DNA of 64,000 nt, from positions 28,290,201 through 28,354,200 of the forward strand of contig CM069589.1 of NCBI GenBank assembly GCA_035771175.1, read 5' to 3'. Positions 10,782-22,370 of this stretch are shown here, piece after piece (position 1 is the stretch's first letter; the number at the start of each line of letters is the position of its first letter). This DNA is from Paratinospora sagittata. Lineage: Eukaryota > Streptophyta > Magnoliopsida > Ranunculales > Menispermaceae. Made by a program: the position numbers and the translations under genes. The notes under the pieces are model-generated. The model worked only from the letters and a program-made list of their open reading frames with translations, made no database searches and was not told the origin of the DNA.

Positions 10782-11813
10782 ATGGCATACAATTATAGCC
10801 GTTCCACTTTCCAAGATAATTTTGGGCGAGTTGATCCTAATACAACATTTTCAGCATCAATGTACCACCTTCAACATCAACTGGACAATATTACTGCTAC
10901 AAGATCTCAACATCCTATGGATGATATGGGAGCTGCAACCATGAAAGATTTTGGAATGGATTCAAGTATGGAACAAGTTCAGCATGGTCAACATTGGGAT
11001 TATAATTGTATTGGTGACCCTTACCCTCATCAATACCATTCGGGTATATATGACCATGAGAACTACTCCTACAATTACTCATGGAATGAATTGCAACCTC
11101 TACCGAGCATCTACAACCACGTGGAGAAGAAGTAATTTTTGGAGGAGGCGTTGAGTTCTTTCACAAATTGGAGAGTTCGAGAAGAGCCACTTGCTTCAAA
11201 TAGCGAAGAAGAAGATGTTGAAGGGGAAATTTTTTTATGCCAAGACACGACACCACAACCACCACCAAGGCAACTGACTATTGCAGAAGAGATGCAACGT
11301 TATGAAGCTTTGAGAAGAGGAGCAACGAGTACATATCACTAACCAAATTTGATTGAACATGATAATCAAGCAGTGCCTATGTATGTGCTTGATTGTGATG
11401 AACAAGAGGTGCCTATGGATATACAATCAAGTGATCCTATGATGCCATATGGTGAAGAGGTGTCCACCAAGGTGGAGGAGTGCTTGGATGTCAAGAAATA
11501 TAATTTTGACTTTGAGGATCCGTTTGCTAAAGAGCTACAAGTTGAAGTTGTAGTGGTTAATGACAAAAGCCATTTTGAGGTGCCTGAATGTCAAAACCTA
11601 AACGTTTGGAAAGCACCAACTGAATATTTCGATGGCATCCTTCCATATGTAGGGAGTGATGCCTCATCGAACTTTTTGTTTCCACCGGCGGATCAATCAT
11701 CAAAATTTTTATGGGAGGAGTACACGAGTCCGATGATTCCGTCATCAAGTCTGAACAACGAGGAAGATGGGAGGATGCTCGAAATCATAAGGAGACATAC
11801 GCGATTCAAATAA
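10782..11813 (+). pseudogene. G-family protein, copy 2 (two stops)
   Basis: Frame of 344 codons starting at ATG 10782 (MAYNYSRSTF), interrupted by TAA at 11133 and 11340. Neither stop is present in copy 1, and the copy 1 stops are sense codons here, so the ancestor was open throughout. The N-terminal part is new to me. The middle (HQYHSGIYDHENYSYN to EEALSSFTN) resembles the Athila Gag C-terminus. The C-terminal 200 residues are acidic, with two short similar segments (EVPMDI, EEVSTKVEE) and no catalytic motif. The start codon follows a pyrimidine tract and tttttgtag, a splice-acceptor-like sequence. Best reading: the sole product of a non-autonomous Athila derivative; role unknown. Confidence 0.65.
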
Positions 11814-13367
11814 AAAGAGAAAGTCTAGCTAAGGACTATAAAGAAACGCTTGTTTGGAGGCAACCCAACTGGTTTTGTTTATGCTTTTGTTTATTTTTAG
11901 TCATTGTAGTATAAATTTTGAATTTTTGTTTTTCACTAATGATATTCATTTTTTTCCCTTCTCAGGTTTCAATGCAAGTTGGGGGGTCCTCATAGATGCC
12001 AACAACAAGAACCATTGTGGAGTGCTACACATATGGGTTAGGGGAGTCTCGTTACTTTTCCTTTTATCTTGCTTTTATAGGTGGATGTTTTTGCATTAAG
12101 GACAATGCATACTTTAAGTTTGGGGGGGGGGGGGGGTGTTTGAGCTCTTTGGTGTCTTTAGTGAAAATTTTTGAAATTTTTTGTTTTTGATGAGTCTAGA
12201 TCATTGAATAAATCCATATTCCCTTATGAACTTTGATTTTATTTGATCTTGTATGAATGGTCTATGAAAGGATTAGCACTCATTTCTAAACATGATCTTT
12301 GGAAAATTAGAAAATACTCTTAAGTCTGTGTACTTGATATGCTTTGCCACGTTTATTTGAAATTTTTGTTGACCTCTGAGTATAAAATTATGATCATGAG
12401 TTCCACTTGCTATTTAAATTGAGATTTTGCAAGATTAAGCTTCATTGAACCTCACTTTTCAAACTGAACTCTAGAACTTGCTTGATCTCTTCTTAAGGCG
12501 AAATCCTAGGAAATACACCATGAGAAATATGATTTAGGCCATTTTTGGACAATTTGAGGTATAAAACCCACCTAGCTGTGTATTATCCCTATTTACCTTA
12601 CTTTGATTGTTATTCCCCTGTTTTTTACCCTTACGCCCTTAACTCTTTCAAGTAGATGAATTATAATGGGTTGGGTCGTTTTCATGGGAATTTATGCGTA
12701 AATGTGCTATGGAATGAGAATGTACGTGAAGGTGATGAGAAAAGATTCAACATGGTTCAAAAGATGTGAACATGAAGAAAAAGAAAGATGAAGAAGAAAA
12801 ATAATGAAAAGAAAAAGTACAGTTCTTCGTCAAAGAGTGAATTGAATAAGTTTGGGGGAATGTAAAGGGTGATGTGATGATTCATTTTGTAAGGCATGAG
12901 ATGTTTAAAAGGTGTTATGTACACAAGATGTTTTGGGTGTATTGAACTTCATTTTATCTATGTTATCAAACCCTTAACCTTAGCCTTACATCACGAACTA
13001 ACAAAGTCCTATTGATCTTAATTGGTGTGAGACTTATATTTGCAGAGAGAAGTGTGAAAAACAAGCATATCAGTTCATGTGTTTGTTTTGTTGAGATCAT
13101 ATTTTTTTATCTTGCTTGCATTGGTCTATATGATTTATTAGTGGTCATGTGAATGATTTCTTTTGCTTATTTGTTAATGATGATAGAAAACAAGACATGG
13201 TTTGGTAGGTTGAAATTCTAGACATGTTTAAACTTTTGAAGTTTTCCTTGTGTTCGTCCTTGTGCAAACCAAATCCTTGTTCATTCTGAAATATGTGAAG
13301 AGTTTGTTTGTCCAACTTTCATTTTTCTCTTTGCTCGGGACGATCAAAGTCTAAGTTTTGGGAAATT
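11814..13367 (+). mobile_element. G-family 3' internal non-coding region, copy 2
   Basis: Counterpart of 7432-9048 with the same landmarks: ggaggcaacccaac, agtcattgtagtata, cttctcaggtttcaatg near 11960, and AAGTTTGGGGG-type tracts near 11978, 12116 and 12848. A run of 15 G at 12122-12136 expands one of these tracts. The terminal tract is eroded (aagttttgggaaat) before the LTR at 13368. It lacks about 60 bp near 12600 and some shorter segments present in copy 1. No gene is seen. Confidence 0.7.
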
Positions 13368-13529
13368 TGATAAGTTGAGTTTTAGTAGTTATTTTGCATG
13401 TTAATTTGTTAGAGTTTTAGGTGCATTTAGTTAGTTTTTTGGTGTTTTTGCATAATTTGGTCATATTTAGTGTTTAGGTTCATTTAGATCTTTTTATGAG
13501 TTTTATAACTTGGTTTTAGTGGTGTTCAT

Positions 13530-15054
13530 TGTTCGTGATTTTATCGCAAGTGCACGACAATCAAGTTATAATATACGATTGTGAGTCGGGTTATCGTGTC
13601 CACAGGGAATTGTTACCTTATCCACTATCGTTTCACAGGTTTTAAACTTTATCTAGATAATCAAATGGAGATATTAAATGAATTAAAGTGCTGGAAATTA
13701 AATGAAATTAAAGAAATTTAAAGTAAGGAAAATTCATTTATGGAATGGATCTAGATAATCGACTTTACTTAGTTGCAAATCAGAATTAATTGGAATCATT
13801 CATTGTTAAATTCATTTTCCAAATTTATAGATCAAATCCAATGGTCATCAATCTCCTCTCTCGAGTGCTGGATTGAAATCTATAATTGAAATTGGGTCTC
13901 GATCTCTCAATAAAGATCCCTTTCTCAATTATGCTCTAAACTCTAGGGATTTTTAAATGATCTCATAAAATCCTATAAATCTCTCGATCCTATAGAAATT
14001 TCATGTCACAATTATCATTTTCCAACCCAAAGAACCCTTTCTCGAGTGCCGCCCCTTTGATCTAGGTTCATTCAATTCATGATTAGTAGATCAAAAGCAT
14101 TAAATACAGAAAATCATGAATAAACCATAGAAAATTGCATTAACAATGAAATAAATCCATAATCAATTCATCAAAAACAACTACGATCCATCTATTCTCT
14201 AGAATTCAAATTTAGTTCATAGCTTGGAGAAGAAAATACAAAATGAGATAGAAAACATGAAAATCCTCTACAAAATGTGCTAGAAATACTGTAGATCTTC
14301 GATCCACTGCGCTTCCGAAGCTGATTTCCATCTCCATAGCAACCTGGCCGTCTTGCTTCCTTCTCCAATGGATTCCCCTCGAAAAACCCTAAAAAATGAT
14401 ATATAATATGCCCTACTTCGCATAAGATTTGAATTGCCGAAATTGCCCAAATACAAGGATGAAAAATCTGGAATTTTGCGGTAGCGCTGCAGCGCTCTGA
14501 GGCTCTCTTAAAACATTGATTTTCAATATTCTGGGTGCTACAGCGCTTGGGCGGGCGCTGCAGCGCCCGAAATAGTATTTGCCCTCCTTTTTTCTCTTAT
14601 CTAGCCTTCATTTTTGCGCACTTCCTTGTATACTTATCGCACATGTTCTTGGCCACTTTTCTTTATCGTCTTAACCTCGTTTCACCACACTTTAAAGCTC
14701 TTATTCACCTACAAAACAAAACACAAAAGCAAGTAAATCCATCATACTAATTACATGCTTAAACTCGAAATTGCAACTATGTACTAAAAATGCAACATGA
14801 AACGTGATAACATGCAAATGCTACTAATAACTTTAGGAAAAATTCCTAAAAATCATATTTATTTTCGTAAACAAACCTAAAGTATTCTATTAATGAAAAC
14901 AACTAAAATTAACCTCTAAAACACACAAAAATGCTAAGATGCACCTAAAACACTAAATATGCAAATTAAGCCAAAACACCTAGAAATTAGTAAAATATAT
15001 CTATAAACCTAACAAAATTCCTACAAAATAGTATGTATAAAACTCAACTCATCA
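13530..15054 (-). mobile_element. 3' LTR of H
   Basis: Left-hand LTR, 1525 bp. It contains perfect palindromes AGCGCTGCAGCGCT (14483-14496) and GGGCGCTGCAGCGCCC (14553-14568), and CTCGAG-type boxes near 13859 and 14038. It is bordered by a purine tract on its internal side (minus-strand cttaagtttgagagtatt). The small frame at 14535-14750 crosses the palindromes and is not a gene. Confidence 0.85.
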
Positions 15055-16806
15055 AATACTCTCAAACTTAAGACTTTGATCATCCCAAGCAAAGGGAAAA
15101 AAAAAACTAAACTAAACTCATGATTAAGACTTCCCTTTTAAAGTCACATTCTCGCACAAATATAGACTTAACTCAACATTGTAATATGGCCTCTAAGATT
15201 ACACCAAAAAGAACATTCAATTCTAGGAAGAACTTCAAGAGTATAAATTTGTCTAGAATTTCAACCCAACTCTCACCAAGTTTTGTCTTTGATTCTTTCA
15301 CACATGAGTACATAGCTAATCTCATCAAACTAATCATGCAAGTCATGAAGAAGTGCAAGCAAGTGTTAAGTGTAAGATCTCAAACTATATGGTTTAGATT
15401 GAAACTCCATAGGCAAGTCTTTCACACCACTCTCCTCTAATGTAGATCGCACACCATTCAAAATCAATAGGTCTTTCATAGGTTGTAATGTAAGGCTTAC
15501 GTTCAAAAGTAAGAAAGAATAGGAACATTGCAGCTCAAAACACCCTAAACACTTTGATCAAATACTAGTATCCACTACATTACAATTGAAATCAAAACTT
15601 CTTTTCAACCCTTATATTCTCTCAAATATTTAACTTTTCTTTCATTTAATCCCCATTCTTTTTTTTGCTTCTTATCATCATTCACTTTTGTTTTATAGAG
15701 TGCTACACCCCCAAACTTACTTCTTTTCAACTTATAGATGTAACACCCTCCACTTCTCTTTTTCCTCTTTTTCTTTTTCTTCTTTTTTTTTCAATATAAT
15801 TCATAAGCATTTTTTTTCTTCTTTATCAACTTTTTTCATCTTTTTCTTTCCCATTGTTCTTCTTTTTGAATAATAACACTCCAACATGATCAAAGTGTAT
15901 AAGGTACATAAGTTGAAAAACAAGGAATATAAACATGACTAGCTCAAAACTCATGATGCATAGGTAACAAAGAAAAAGATTTTCAGCTCAAAATGGGAAC
16001 TATGGATACAATAAAAAGTAGGGTAGGCTATTTGGCTCAAGCGTTTTCAAACATGGCCTAAATCATTTTCCTCATAGTATGTTTTCTAGGATTTCGCCTC
16101 GAGTGGTGATCAAACTTGTTCTAGAATCCCTAGAGATCTAAAATATGACTTAGCAAGCAAAGCTCCATTTCAAACAATCTTAGTTTAATGATCAAAACCA
16201 TGTACAAATGGTTAAGTCTCTCCAACAAAACCCAACAACAAGTTAGATCAAGCACATAGACATATAGGTCACTATCTCATTCTCCTATTGTTTCATTGTC
16301 TCTAAAGTGTTCTCTTTTCATTGACCCTCCATAAGTAAGTCTAAAATTGTAAAAGAATTTGACTACCTAACCTAAACTAATGCATACTTAAATGACGTAC
16401 CATGACCAAAAACTCAAAACTCTCCCCCAAACTTAAAGCAAGCATTGTCCTCAATGCAAAAATTAGCAAAAAACTAGTAGGAAAAACAAAGGCAAATAAG
16501 ATAGAAAGAAGTTTAGAAAACCCCCTGAACCCAAATGGGTGAAGATGGAATATGATGCACGCCATTTGTCTTTTCGAAATGCTCCATAAAGACCCCCAAA
16601 CTTGCTTTAGAACCTGAAAAGGACAAAAGAAACAAATCTGTCAAGGTATGAAATTCAAATACTATACTACAATGACTAAAAAATATAATAAAGAACTAAA
16701 GAAATAAAGCATAAAAATTAATAAAACTACTAAACCGATGGGTTGCCTCCCATCCAACGCTTAGTTTATAGTTGTTAGCCCGAGTTTTGCTTTCTCATCA
16801 AAGTGG
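15055..16806 (-). mobile_element. 3' internal non-coding region of H
   Basis: About 1.75 kb between the last frame and the 3' LTR. On the minus strand it repeats the G-family layout: ggcaaccca cue, agtcattgtagtatag, splice-acceptor-like gtccttttcaggttctaa near 16620, then AAGTTTGGGGG tracts near 16600, 16430 and 15707. There is a T/C-rich stretch at 15760-15860. The small frames here are low complexity and are not genes. Confidence 0.7.
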
Positions 16807-17206
16807 CTAATCATGAAGTATCACCTTGAGTTTTGTTGGATCCTTTCTGAAGTGTTGCTTGAACCGCGTCTTCTTGGCCCAAAGGAGACAACCATTATTA
16901 TGCTTGACCTCCCCTAAATGATGATGTAATGTATTGTCTTCTTCGTGTGGTAGCCAATATGGGTCTATGCACACTAAAGGAGGTGGGTCATCTAAACTCT
17001 CCAAATTCTCCTTATAGCTCTTTAAGGCATCTTTCTTTGTAGGCTTATCATAAGCCTTGAGAGAACATTCTTTACTTGTTTCATTCACATCTATCCGGTG
17101 GCAACTAGTTTTCTTTTCAGGAGCTTTGGGTGTATTATAAATGTTGAACATCACTTTTTCTTCGTTCACCCTTAAAGTAAGTTCACCAAGCTCCACGTCT
17201 ATTAAA
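16807..17206 (-). pseudogene. Post-protease frame of H
   Basis: Continues in the protease frame after a TGA at 17209, reading from VELGELTLRVNEEKVMFNIY and ending with TAG after KVILHD. In autonomous Athila elements the sequence after the protease leads into reverse transcriptase. Here the frame passes to a short charged tail of about 110 residues with no RT motif, consistent with a large internal deletion. The tail itself is not recognised. Confidence 0.55.
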
Positions 17207-17208
17207 GC

Positions 17209-18024
17209 TCACCCGGTAGCAAGGAACGGTCTCCCAAGTATAAGAGGAACATCTCCCTCCTCTTTCATATCTAGCACTACAAAATCCGCTGGAAAGATGA
17301 ATTTGTCCACCTTCACAAGTACACCTTCTATAATCCCCCAAGGATAGGTGATTGATAGGTCGGCCAGTTGCAATGAGATTATGGTGGGCTTCACCTCACC
17401 AAGTCCAAGCTTCCTGAAAATGTACAGGGGCATTAAGTTAATGCTAGCGCCTAAATCACATAACACATTATCAAAAGAAGAAGAACCAATGACATAAGGG
17501 ATAGTAAAACTCCCTAGATCCTTGAGTTTTTGGGGTAGCTTCTTCTGTATGATGGCACTGCATTCCTCTGTGAGCTTGACAGTCTCAAATTCTTCTAACT
17601 TTCTCTTTTTCATCATCACATCCTTCATGAATCTTGCATAATGAGGCATCTGCTCCAGTGCATCTGCAAAAGGAATGTTGATGTGAATTTTCTTGAAAAT
17701 GTCTAAGAATTTTACAAACTGATCATCTAGCTTCTTCTTTGCAAAAAGTCGGGGAAAGGGAAATGGAACTTTAAGAATAGGTGGGTTGTCCGAAAAAGTG
17801 ATACGACCCGAAACATAGTCATTCTTCTTCGCCTCTTTTTCTTTCTCAATGGCAACTTCTTTGCCATTATTCAAGTAATTTTTCTCCTTTTGTACTTCTT
17901 CTTGCATAGGTGATGATGATGATGATGGCACAAATGATGAAGAGGGAATAGATAGTGGAGAACCACTTTCAACTTTTTTATTACTTCGCAGTTTGATGGC
18001 CATACATTGGTCATTTGGGTTCAC
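17209..18024 (-). pseudogene. Athila-type aspartic protease region of H
   Basis: About 270 residues. The N-terminal third is low complexity (serine run near residues 28-38) and lysine-rich. A conserved Athila stretch (PFPFPRLFAKKKLDDQF, residues 86-103) follows, then a retropepsin-like domain with the catalytic loop at residues 190-193 (DLGA, in LCDLGASINLMPL) and the second conserved strand ILGRPFLAT at the end. The usual D-S/T-G loop is changed to D-L-G, which is common in Athila-type proteases. It overlaps the end of the gag frame with a one-nucleotide shift, so gag and protease were probably one polyprotein, now frameshifted near 18070. A TGA at 17209 truncates it. Confidence 0.75.
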
Positions 18025-19261
18025 CTCTGTGTTGCTCGGGAAGGAGCCTCTTTGTTGGGCACTTATGGCTGAAGCTATCTATCCTTGAATCAGCCCTATC
18101 TTGCTTCGCCTCAGATTTTGCTATATACCCACTTAAAAGCTCCTCCAAGGAAGGTTTCTTCTCTTGTGATGGCATAGATATACCTGGTGGTGGAGGATTC
18201 AGAACATTCCTATTATTGGAACAGGAAATGTTTTCATGGTTCCTCACTCCTAAATAGTATTGATTTGGCACTTGAGCATTGCTTCTGTAATTGTATCCTT
18301 TATTGTTCAAGTAATTGGCCTGTTCAGTAGTTGTTGAGGGTTCACCAGACATATAGCCCATACTTGTTGCTCCTTGCTCTACAAATGGCTTCATACCTTG
18401 AAGAGATGCAATCTGATGTGATATACTTGACAACTGTGCTGAAATAACAGTCATGTGATCAACCTCAAATATACCAGCTTGGGCCACCTTCTTCACAATT
18501 GATCTCTCACTAGGAATCTCATAAGTGTTGGAGGCCATTTCTTCTATCAAGGTAAAGGCATCATTTACTGTTTTACCCATTAAAGTACCTCTAGCCACTG
18601 CATCCACCAATGTCCTAGTGGGAACTGTCATACCATTGTAAAAGATTTGCAATTGCATCCAATTTTGAAACCCATGTTGTGGACATTTTCTCAACATTTC
18701 TTTAAATCTCTCCCAAGTTTCATGAAGAGATTTTGACTCAATCTGCTTAAATTGGCCTATTTCTGCCCTCATTTGAGCTGTCTTTGCTGGTGGGAAGAAT
18801 TTTTGAAGGAATTTCTGAACTAGCTCCTCCTATGTGTTCACACTACCTAGTTGCAACCCTTGCAACCATGCCTTTGCTTTGTCCCGAAGAGAGAATGGGA
18901 AAAGCCTCAAACGAATTACATCTTCTCCAACACCATTCCACTTTACTGTGTCACACTTTTCCAAGAATGATTGGAGATGGATCAGGTCTTCAGCTGGAGA
19001 ACCACCATATTGAAGTTGTTGAACCATGGTAATCAAAACTGGTTTCAACTCGAAATTATTGGCTGCTATTGGTATCCTCATGATCCCCGAATAGTTATCT
19101 TGAATTACGGGTTTGAAGTAATCCCGCAATAACATTTGATTGTTTTCATTGTTGGGCTCCATTGCCTCTTGCTCAATTCTTCTATATCTTCTAATCAGTC
19201 TCAACGCTATCTCTATCTCAGGATTTAATGGTACTAATTTGGCACTCCGAGAGCGTCTCAT
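18014..19261 (-). pseudogene. Athila-type Gag of H
   Basis: Starts at ATG 19261 (MRRSRSAKLVPLNPEI). The conserved Athila Gag core follows: RDYFKPVI, FELKPVLITMVQQLQYGG, DLIHLQSFLEKCDT and RLRLFPFSLRDKAKAWL. An in-frame TAG at 18830 replaces the tryptophan expected before EELVQKFL. The frame then continues with ETWERFKEMLRKCPQHG, LQIFYNGMT and ARGTLMGKT, and a C-terminal NQYYLGVRNHENIS / EKKPSLEELLSGY segment. Gag forms the particle that packages the RNA. Translation upstream of the ATG crosses a pyrimidine tract plus CAG (about 19275), a splice-acceptor-like site. Confidence 0.8.
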
Positions 19262-19379
19262 ATACCACGTGTCCTGCCAATCACAATCAAAGAGAAAAAA
19301 TAAAAAAAATTCAGAAAAATAAAAGTCTAAATTAAAATTCAAACCTATTACTTTCGATATTGATAGAAAAGTAAAAAAT

Positions 19380-19397
19380 TCCCCAGCAACTGCCCCA
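19380..19397 (-). other. Primer-binding site of H
   Basis: Minus-strand TGGGGCAGTTGCTGGGGA, separated from the 5' LTR by AGTTTT, a diverged Asp-tRNA-type site. It fixes the orientation of H. Confidence 0.7.
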
Positions 19398-19403
19398 AAA
19401 ACT

Positions 19404-21329
19404 TGTTCGTGATTTTATCGCAAGTGCACGACAATCAAGTTATAATATACCAATTGTGAGTCGGGTTATCGTGTCCACAGGAAATTGTTACCTTATCAAC
19501 TAACGTTTCACAGGTTTTAAACTTGATCTAGATAATCAAATGGAGATATTAAATGAATTAAAGTGATGGAAATTAAATGAAACTAAAGAAATTTAAAACT
19601 TGATGCAATAAATTTAGATTCGCAAGTGTACGAATTATCAAGTTTAATACCTATGGTGAGTGCGTTATCGTATCCACAGGGAATTATTACTTTCTCTCAA
19701 TTACCAATTCACAGATTTAGAACTTTATTTAGACAATCAATAGAAGATATCACTAGAATAAAAGTGTTAAAAATTAGAGTTTAAATGTAAGCAACAAAAT
19801 ATAAAGAAAATTTAATATATGAGAAATGTCTAGAGAATCAATTTCATCTAACTTTCAATTATGTAATTTAAACATGCTTATTATCAAATCAATTTCCTAA
19901 TTTATAAGTCAAAACCCTTGCGTCTCTAATTCCCTCTCTCGAGTGTCGAATAACGTATTGTTAAAAACAACGTTCGATCTCTCGATAAAACCTAAATTCT
20001 AAACAACCCATTAAACTCCGTGATTTTCCTACAACTTCATGAAACTTTGTAAACCTCTCGATTCTACAATAATTTCATGTCATAATCCCCCTTTTCCAAC
20101 CTAGAAAACCTTCTCTCGAGTGCCACCTTCCAAGTCTAACTTCATTCGATTTGTGATCAAGAAACCGAAAGCATTAAGTATATGAAATCATGAATAAACT
20201 ATAGAAATTTCATTGAGAATAAAAAAAATCTAAAATTAAACCAAAATATTCAAGTTAAGATCCATGTCTTCTCTAGAAAATAGAAGTTAGTTCATAGTGA
20301 TGGAGAAGAAAATACAAAATGAGATAGAAAACATCAAAATCCTCTATATAATGTATTAGAAATACTGTAGATCTTCGATCCGCCTCTATTCCGAAGCCAA
20401 TCTCCATCTCCAATGAAACATTGTCGTCTTCCTTCCTTCTCCAATGGATCCCCCTCGAAAAACCCTAAGAAAATGATATATAATATGCCCTACTTCGCAT
20501 AAGATTTGAATTGCCGAAATTGCCCAAATACAAGGATGAAAAATTTGGAATTTTGCGATAGCGCTTCAGCGCTCGAGGGGGTAGCGCTGTAGTGCTCCGT
20601 GGCTTACTTAAAACACTGATTTTCAGTATTCTGGGCGCTGTAGCGCCCTCTCAAGCACTGCAGCACCCTCTGAAGCGCAACAGCGCCCAGAACAATATTT
20701 GCCCCCCTTTTTTCTCTTATCCAACCTTCATTTTTGCGCACTTCCTTGTATATTTATCGCACATGGTCTTGGCCATTTTTCGTCATTGTCTTAACCCGAG
20801 GCTCACTTAAAACACTGATTTTCAGTATTCTGGGCGCTGCAGCGCCCAGAATAGTATATGCCCCCCTTTTTCTCTTATCCAACCTTCATTTTTGCGCACT
20901 TCCTTGTATACTTATCGCACATGTTCTTGGCCACTTTTCTTCATCATCTTAACCTTGTTTCACCACACTTTAAAGCTCTTATTCACCTACAAAACAAAAC
21001 ACTTTCAAGTAAATCCATCATACTAATTACATGCTAAAACTCAAAATGCAACTATGTACTAAAAATGCGACATGAAACGTGATAACATGCAAATGCTACT
21101 AATAACTTTAGGAAAAATTTCTAAAAATCATATTTATTTTCGTAAACAAACCTAAAGTATTCTATTAATGAAAGCAACTAAAATTAACCTCTAAAACACA
21201 CAAAAATGCTAAGATGCACCTAAAACACTAAATATGCAAATTAAGCCAAAACACCTAGAAATTAGTAAAATATATCTACAAACCTAACAAAATTCCTACA
21301 AAATAGTATGTATAAAACTCAACTCATCA
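19404..21329 (-). mobile_element. 5' LTR of H, recombinant
   Basis: Right-hand LTR, about 400 bp longer than the other. 19404-19604 matches the other LTR. At about 19605 a second LTR-terminus-like sequence begins (aaactTGATGCAATAAATTTAG), and 19605-20280 is homologous to but strongly diverged from 13735-14220. From about 20285 to 21329 the two LTRs again match closely, apart from an extra direct repeat of about 200 bp (starting near 20601 and 20800). It contains TGGGCGCTGCAGCGCCCA (20831-20848). Confidence 0.8.
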
Positions 21330-22370
21330 TTCATGAATAAAATGCATTAGGCTAACTTAGGAAAATAATCATGATTTTTAGGTATTTTCCTAAAGTCAAT
21401 TTCATCATTTACATAGTAATATTGTCACATTTTGCATGTTAATACATATTTGCATTTAAACTTTTAATATTTGATTAGTTTAGATCATTTACTTGTGTTT
21501 TTGTGCTTTGTTTTGTAAGAAGATAAGGAGCCTAATTAGGCTAAAAAGGTATCAAGAACATGCTGAAGAAGTGGACCAAAAGCCAAGAGAAAAGCTTGAA
21601 AAGTGGCTAAGTTCACAAAGAAGCAAAAGACAAAAGAGAGAAGAAAAGAGAAAGAAGAGCCGTTCTGAGCGTCGCAGCGCTCTGAGAGAAATTCATGCGC
21701 GATAAAAAGCCTGTAGCGCAGCGGCTCTACATGAAACCCCATGCTACTTTTATTTTTTTATTTTTTTTGTCTTTACCCACGCTTTGTATTTTAGGCTCAT
21801 TGGAGGGTTTAGAAATCTATCTCTCGCATTCTATTACGTTTTTAGATTAGAGTTGCTAGGTTTAGAGAAAGAGGAGAGAAAGAAGAACAAGAGAAGAGAC
21901 AAGAAAAAGAATGAGTTGCAGGTTTGAAGTTTGAATAAGGGGATTTCTCACCTAAGAAGTGGGTTTCTTTACTTATTCTTTCAATTAGAACTTGTTTCAA
22001 TGATTTCCATTTTGAATCTCTATCTTGTATCCATGGATTGGTTTATGAACTAAATAGATAATCTATGTTATCTCAATGAACCCCATGATATGAAGGTTTT
22101 GATGATTCCAAATATCTCTAGTTGGTCTATCTAATGATCTTGTCAAGTGTTTCAGATTTATCAAGAATCAAGATCAAGGAACTGAGATCACAAGCCTATT
22201 GAACAGAAAAATGAAGTTCCAAGTCTGTTAGGACTTAGATTCTAAGGTCTATCAATCAACTTACTCTCAACAAGATTTTTATCATTTGCATGTTTGATTT
22301 AATTCGGTTATTTAATGTTTCATCGTGTTTTAATCGAGAAATCAAAAACTGCTTTTATGAAGTCTTTCAG

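Larger units (their letters stand above)
13530..21329 (-). mobile_element. Athila-type element H, gag-protease only (minus)
   Basis: Complete insertion of 7.8 kb with TSD TTCAT (13525-13529, 21330-21334). Both LTRs start TGATGAG and end GAACA on the minus strand. Order on the minus strand: 5' LTR 21329-19404, primer site, gag, protease, short post-protease frame, non-coding 3' region, 3' LTR 15054-13530. RT, RNase H and integrase are absent, so it depended on proteins from another element. Coding regions carry stops and a frameshift. Confidence 0.9.
13368..22065 (+). mobile_element. G-family 3' LTR, split by H and cut by A
   Basis: The pieces are 13368-13529 and 21330-22065. They join across element H, whose TSD (TTCAT) is at both edges, and together match 9049 onward of the middle LTR up to ataatcta. 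There SIRE element A begins (22066). The remaining U5 portion (gagttttgattt onward in the middle LTR) is not found in the window, as expected if it lies beyond the far end of A. The frame at 21493-21705 overlies the GC-rich segment and is not a gene. Confidence 0.85.

Noticed and set aside
15688..15873. Membrane-protein-like frame rich in Phe and Ser
   Set aside because: A T/C-rich low-complexity tract of the H non-coding region produces this composition; the stretch has no conserved start or relatives in G.
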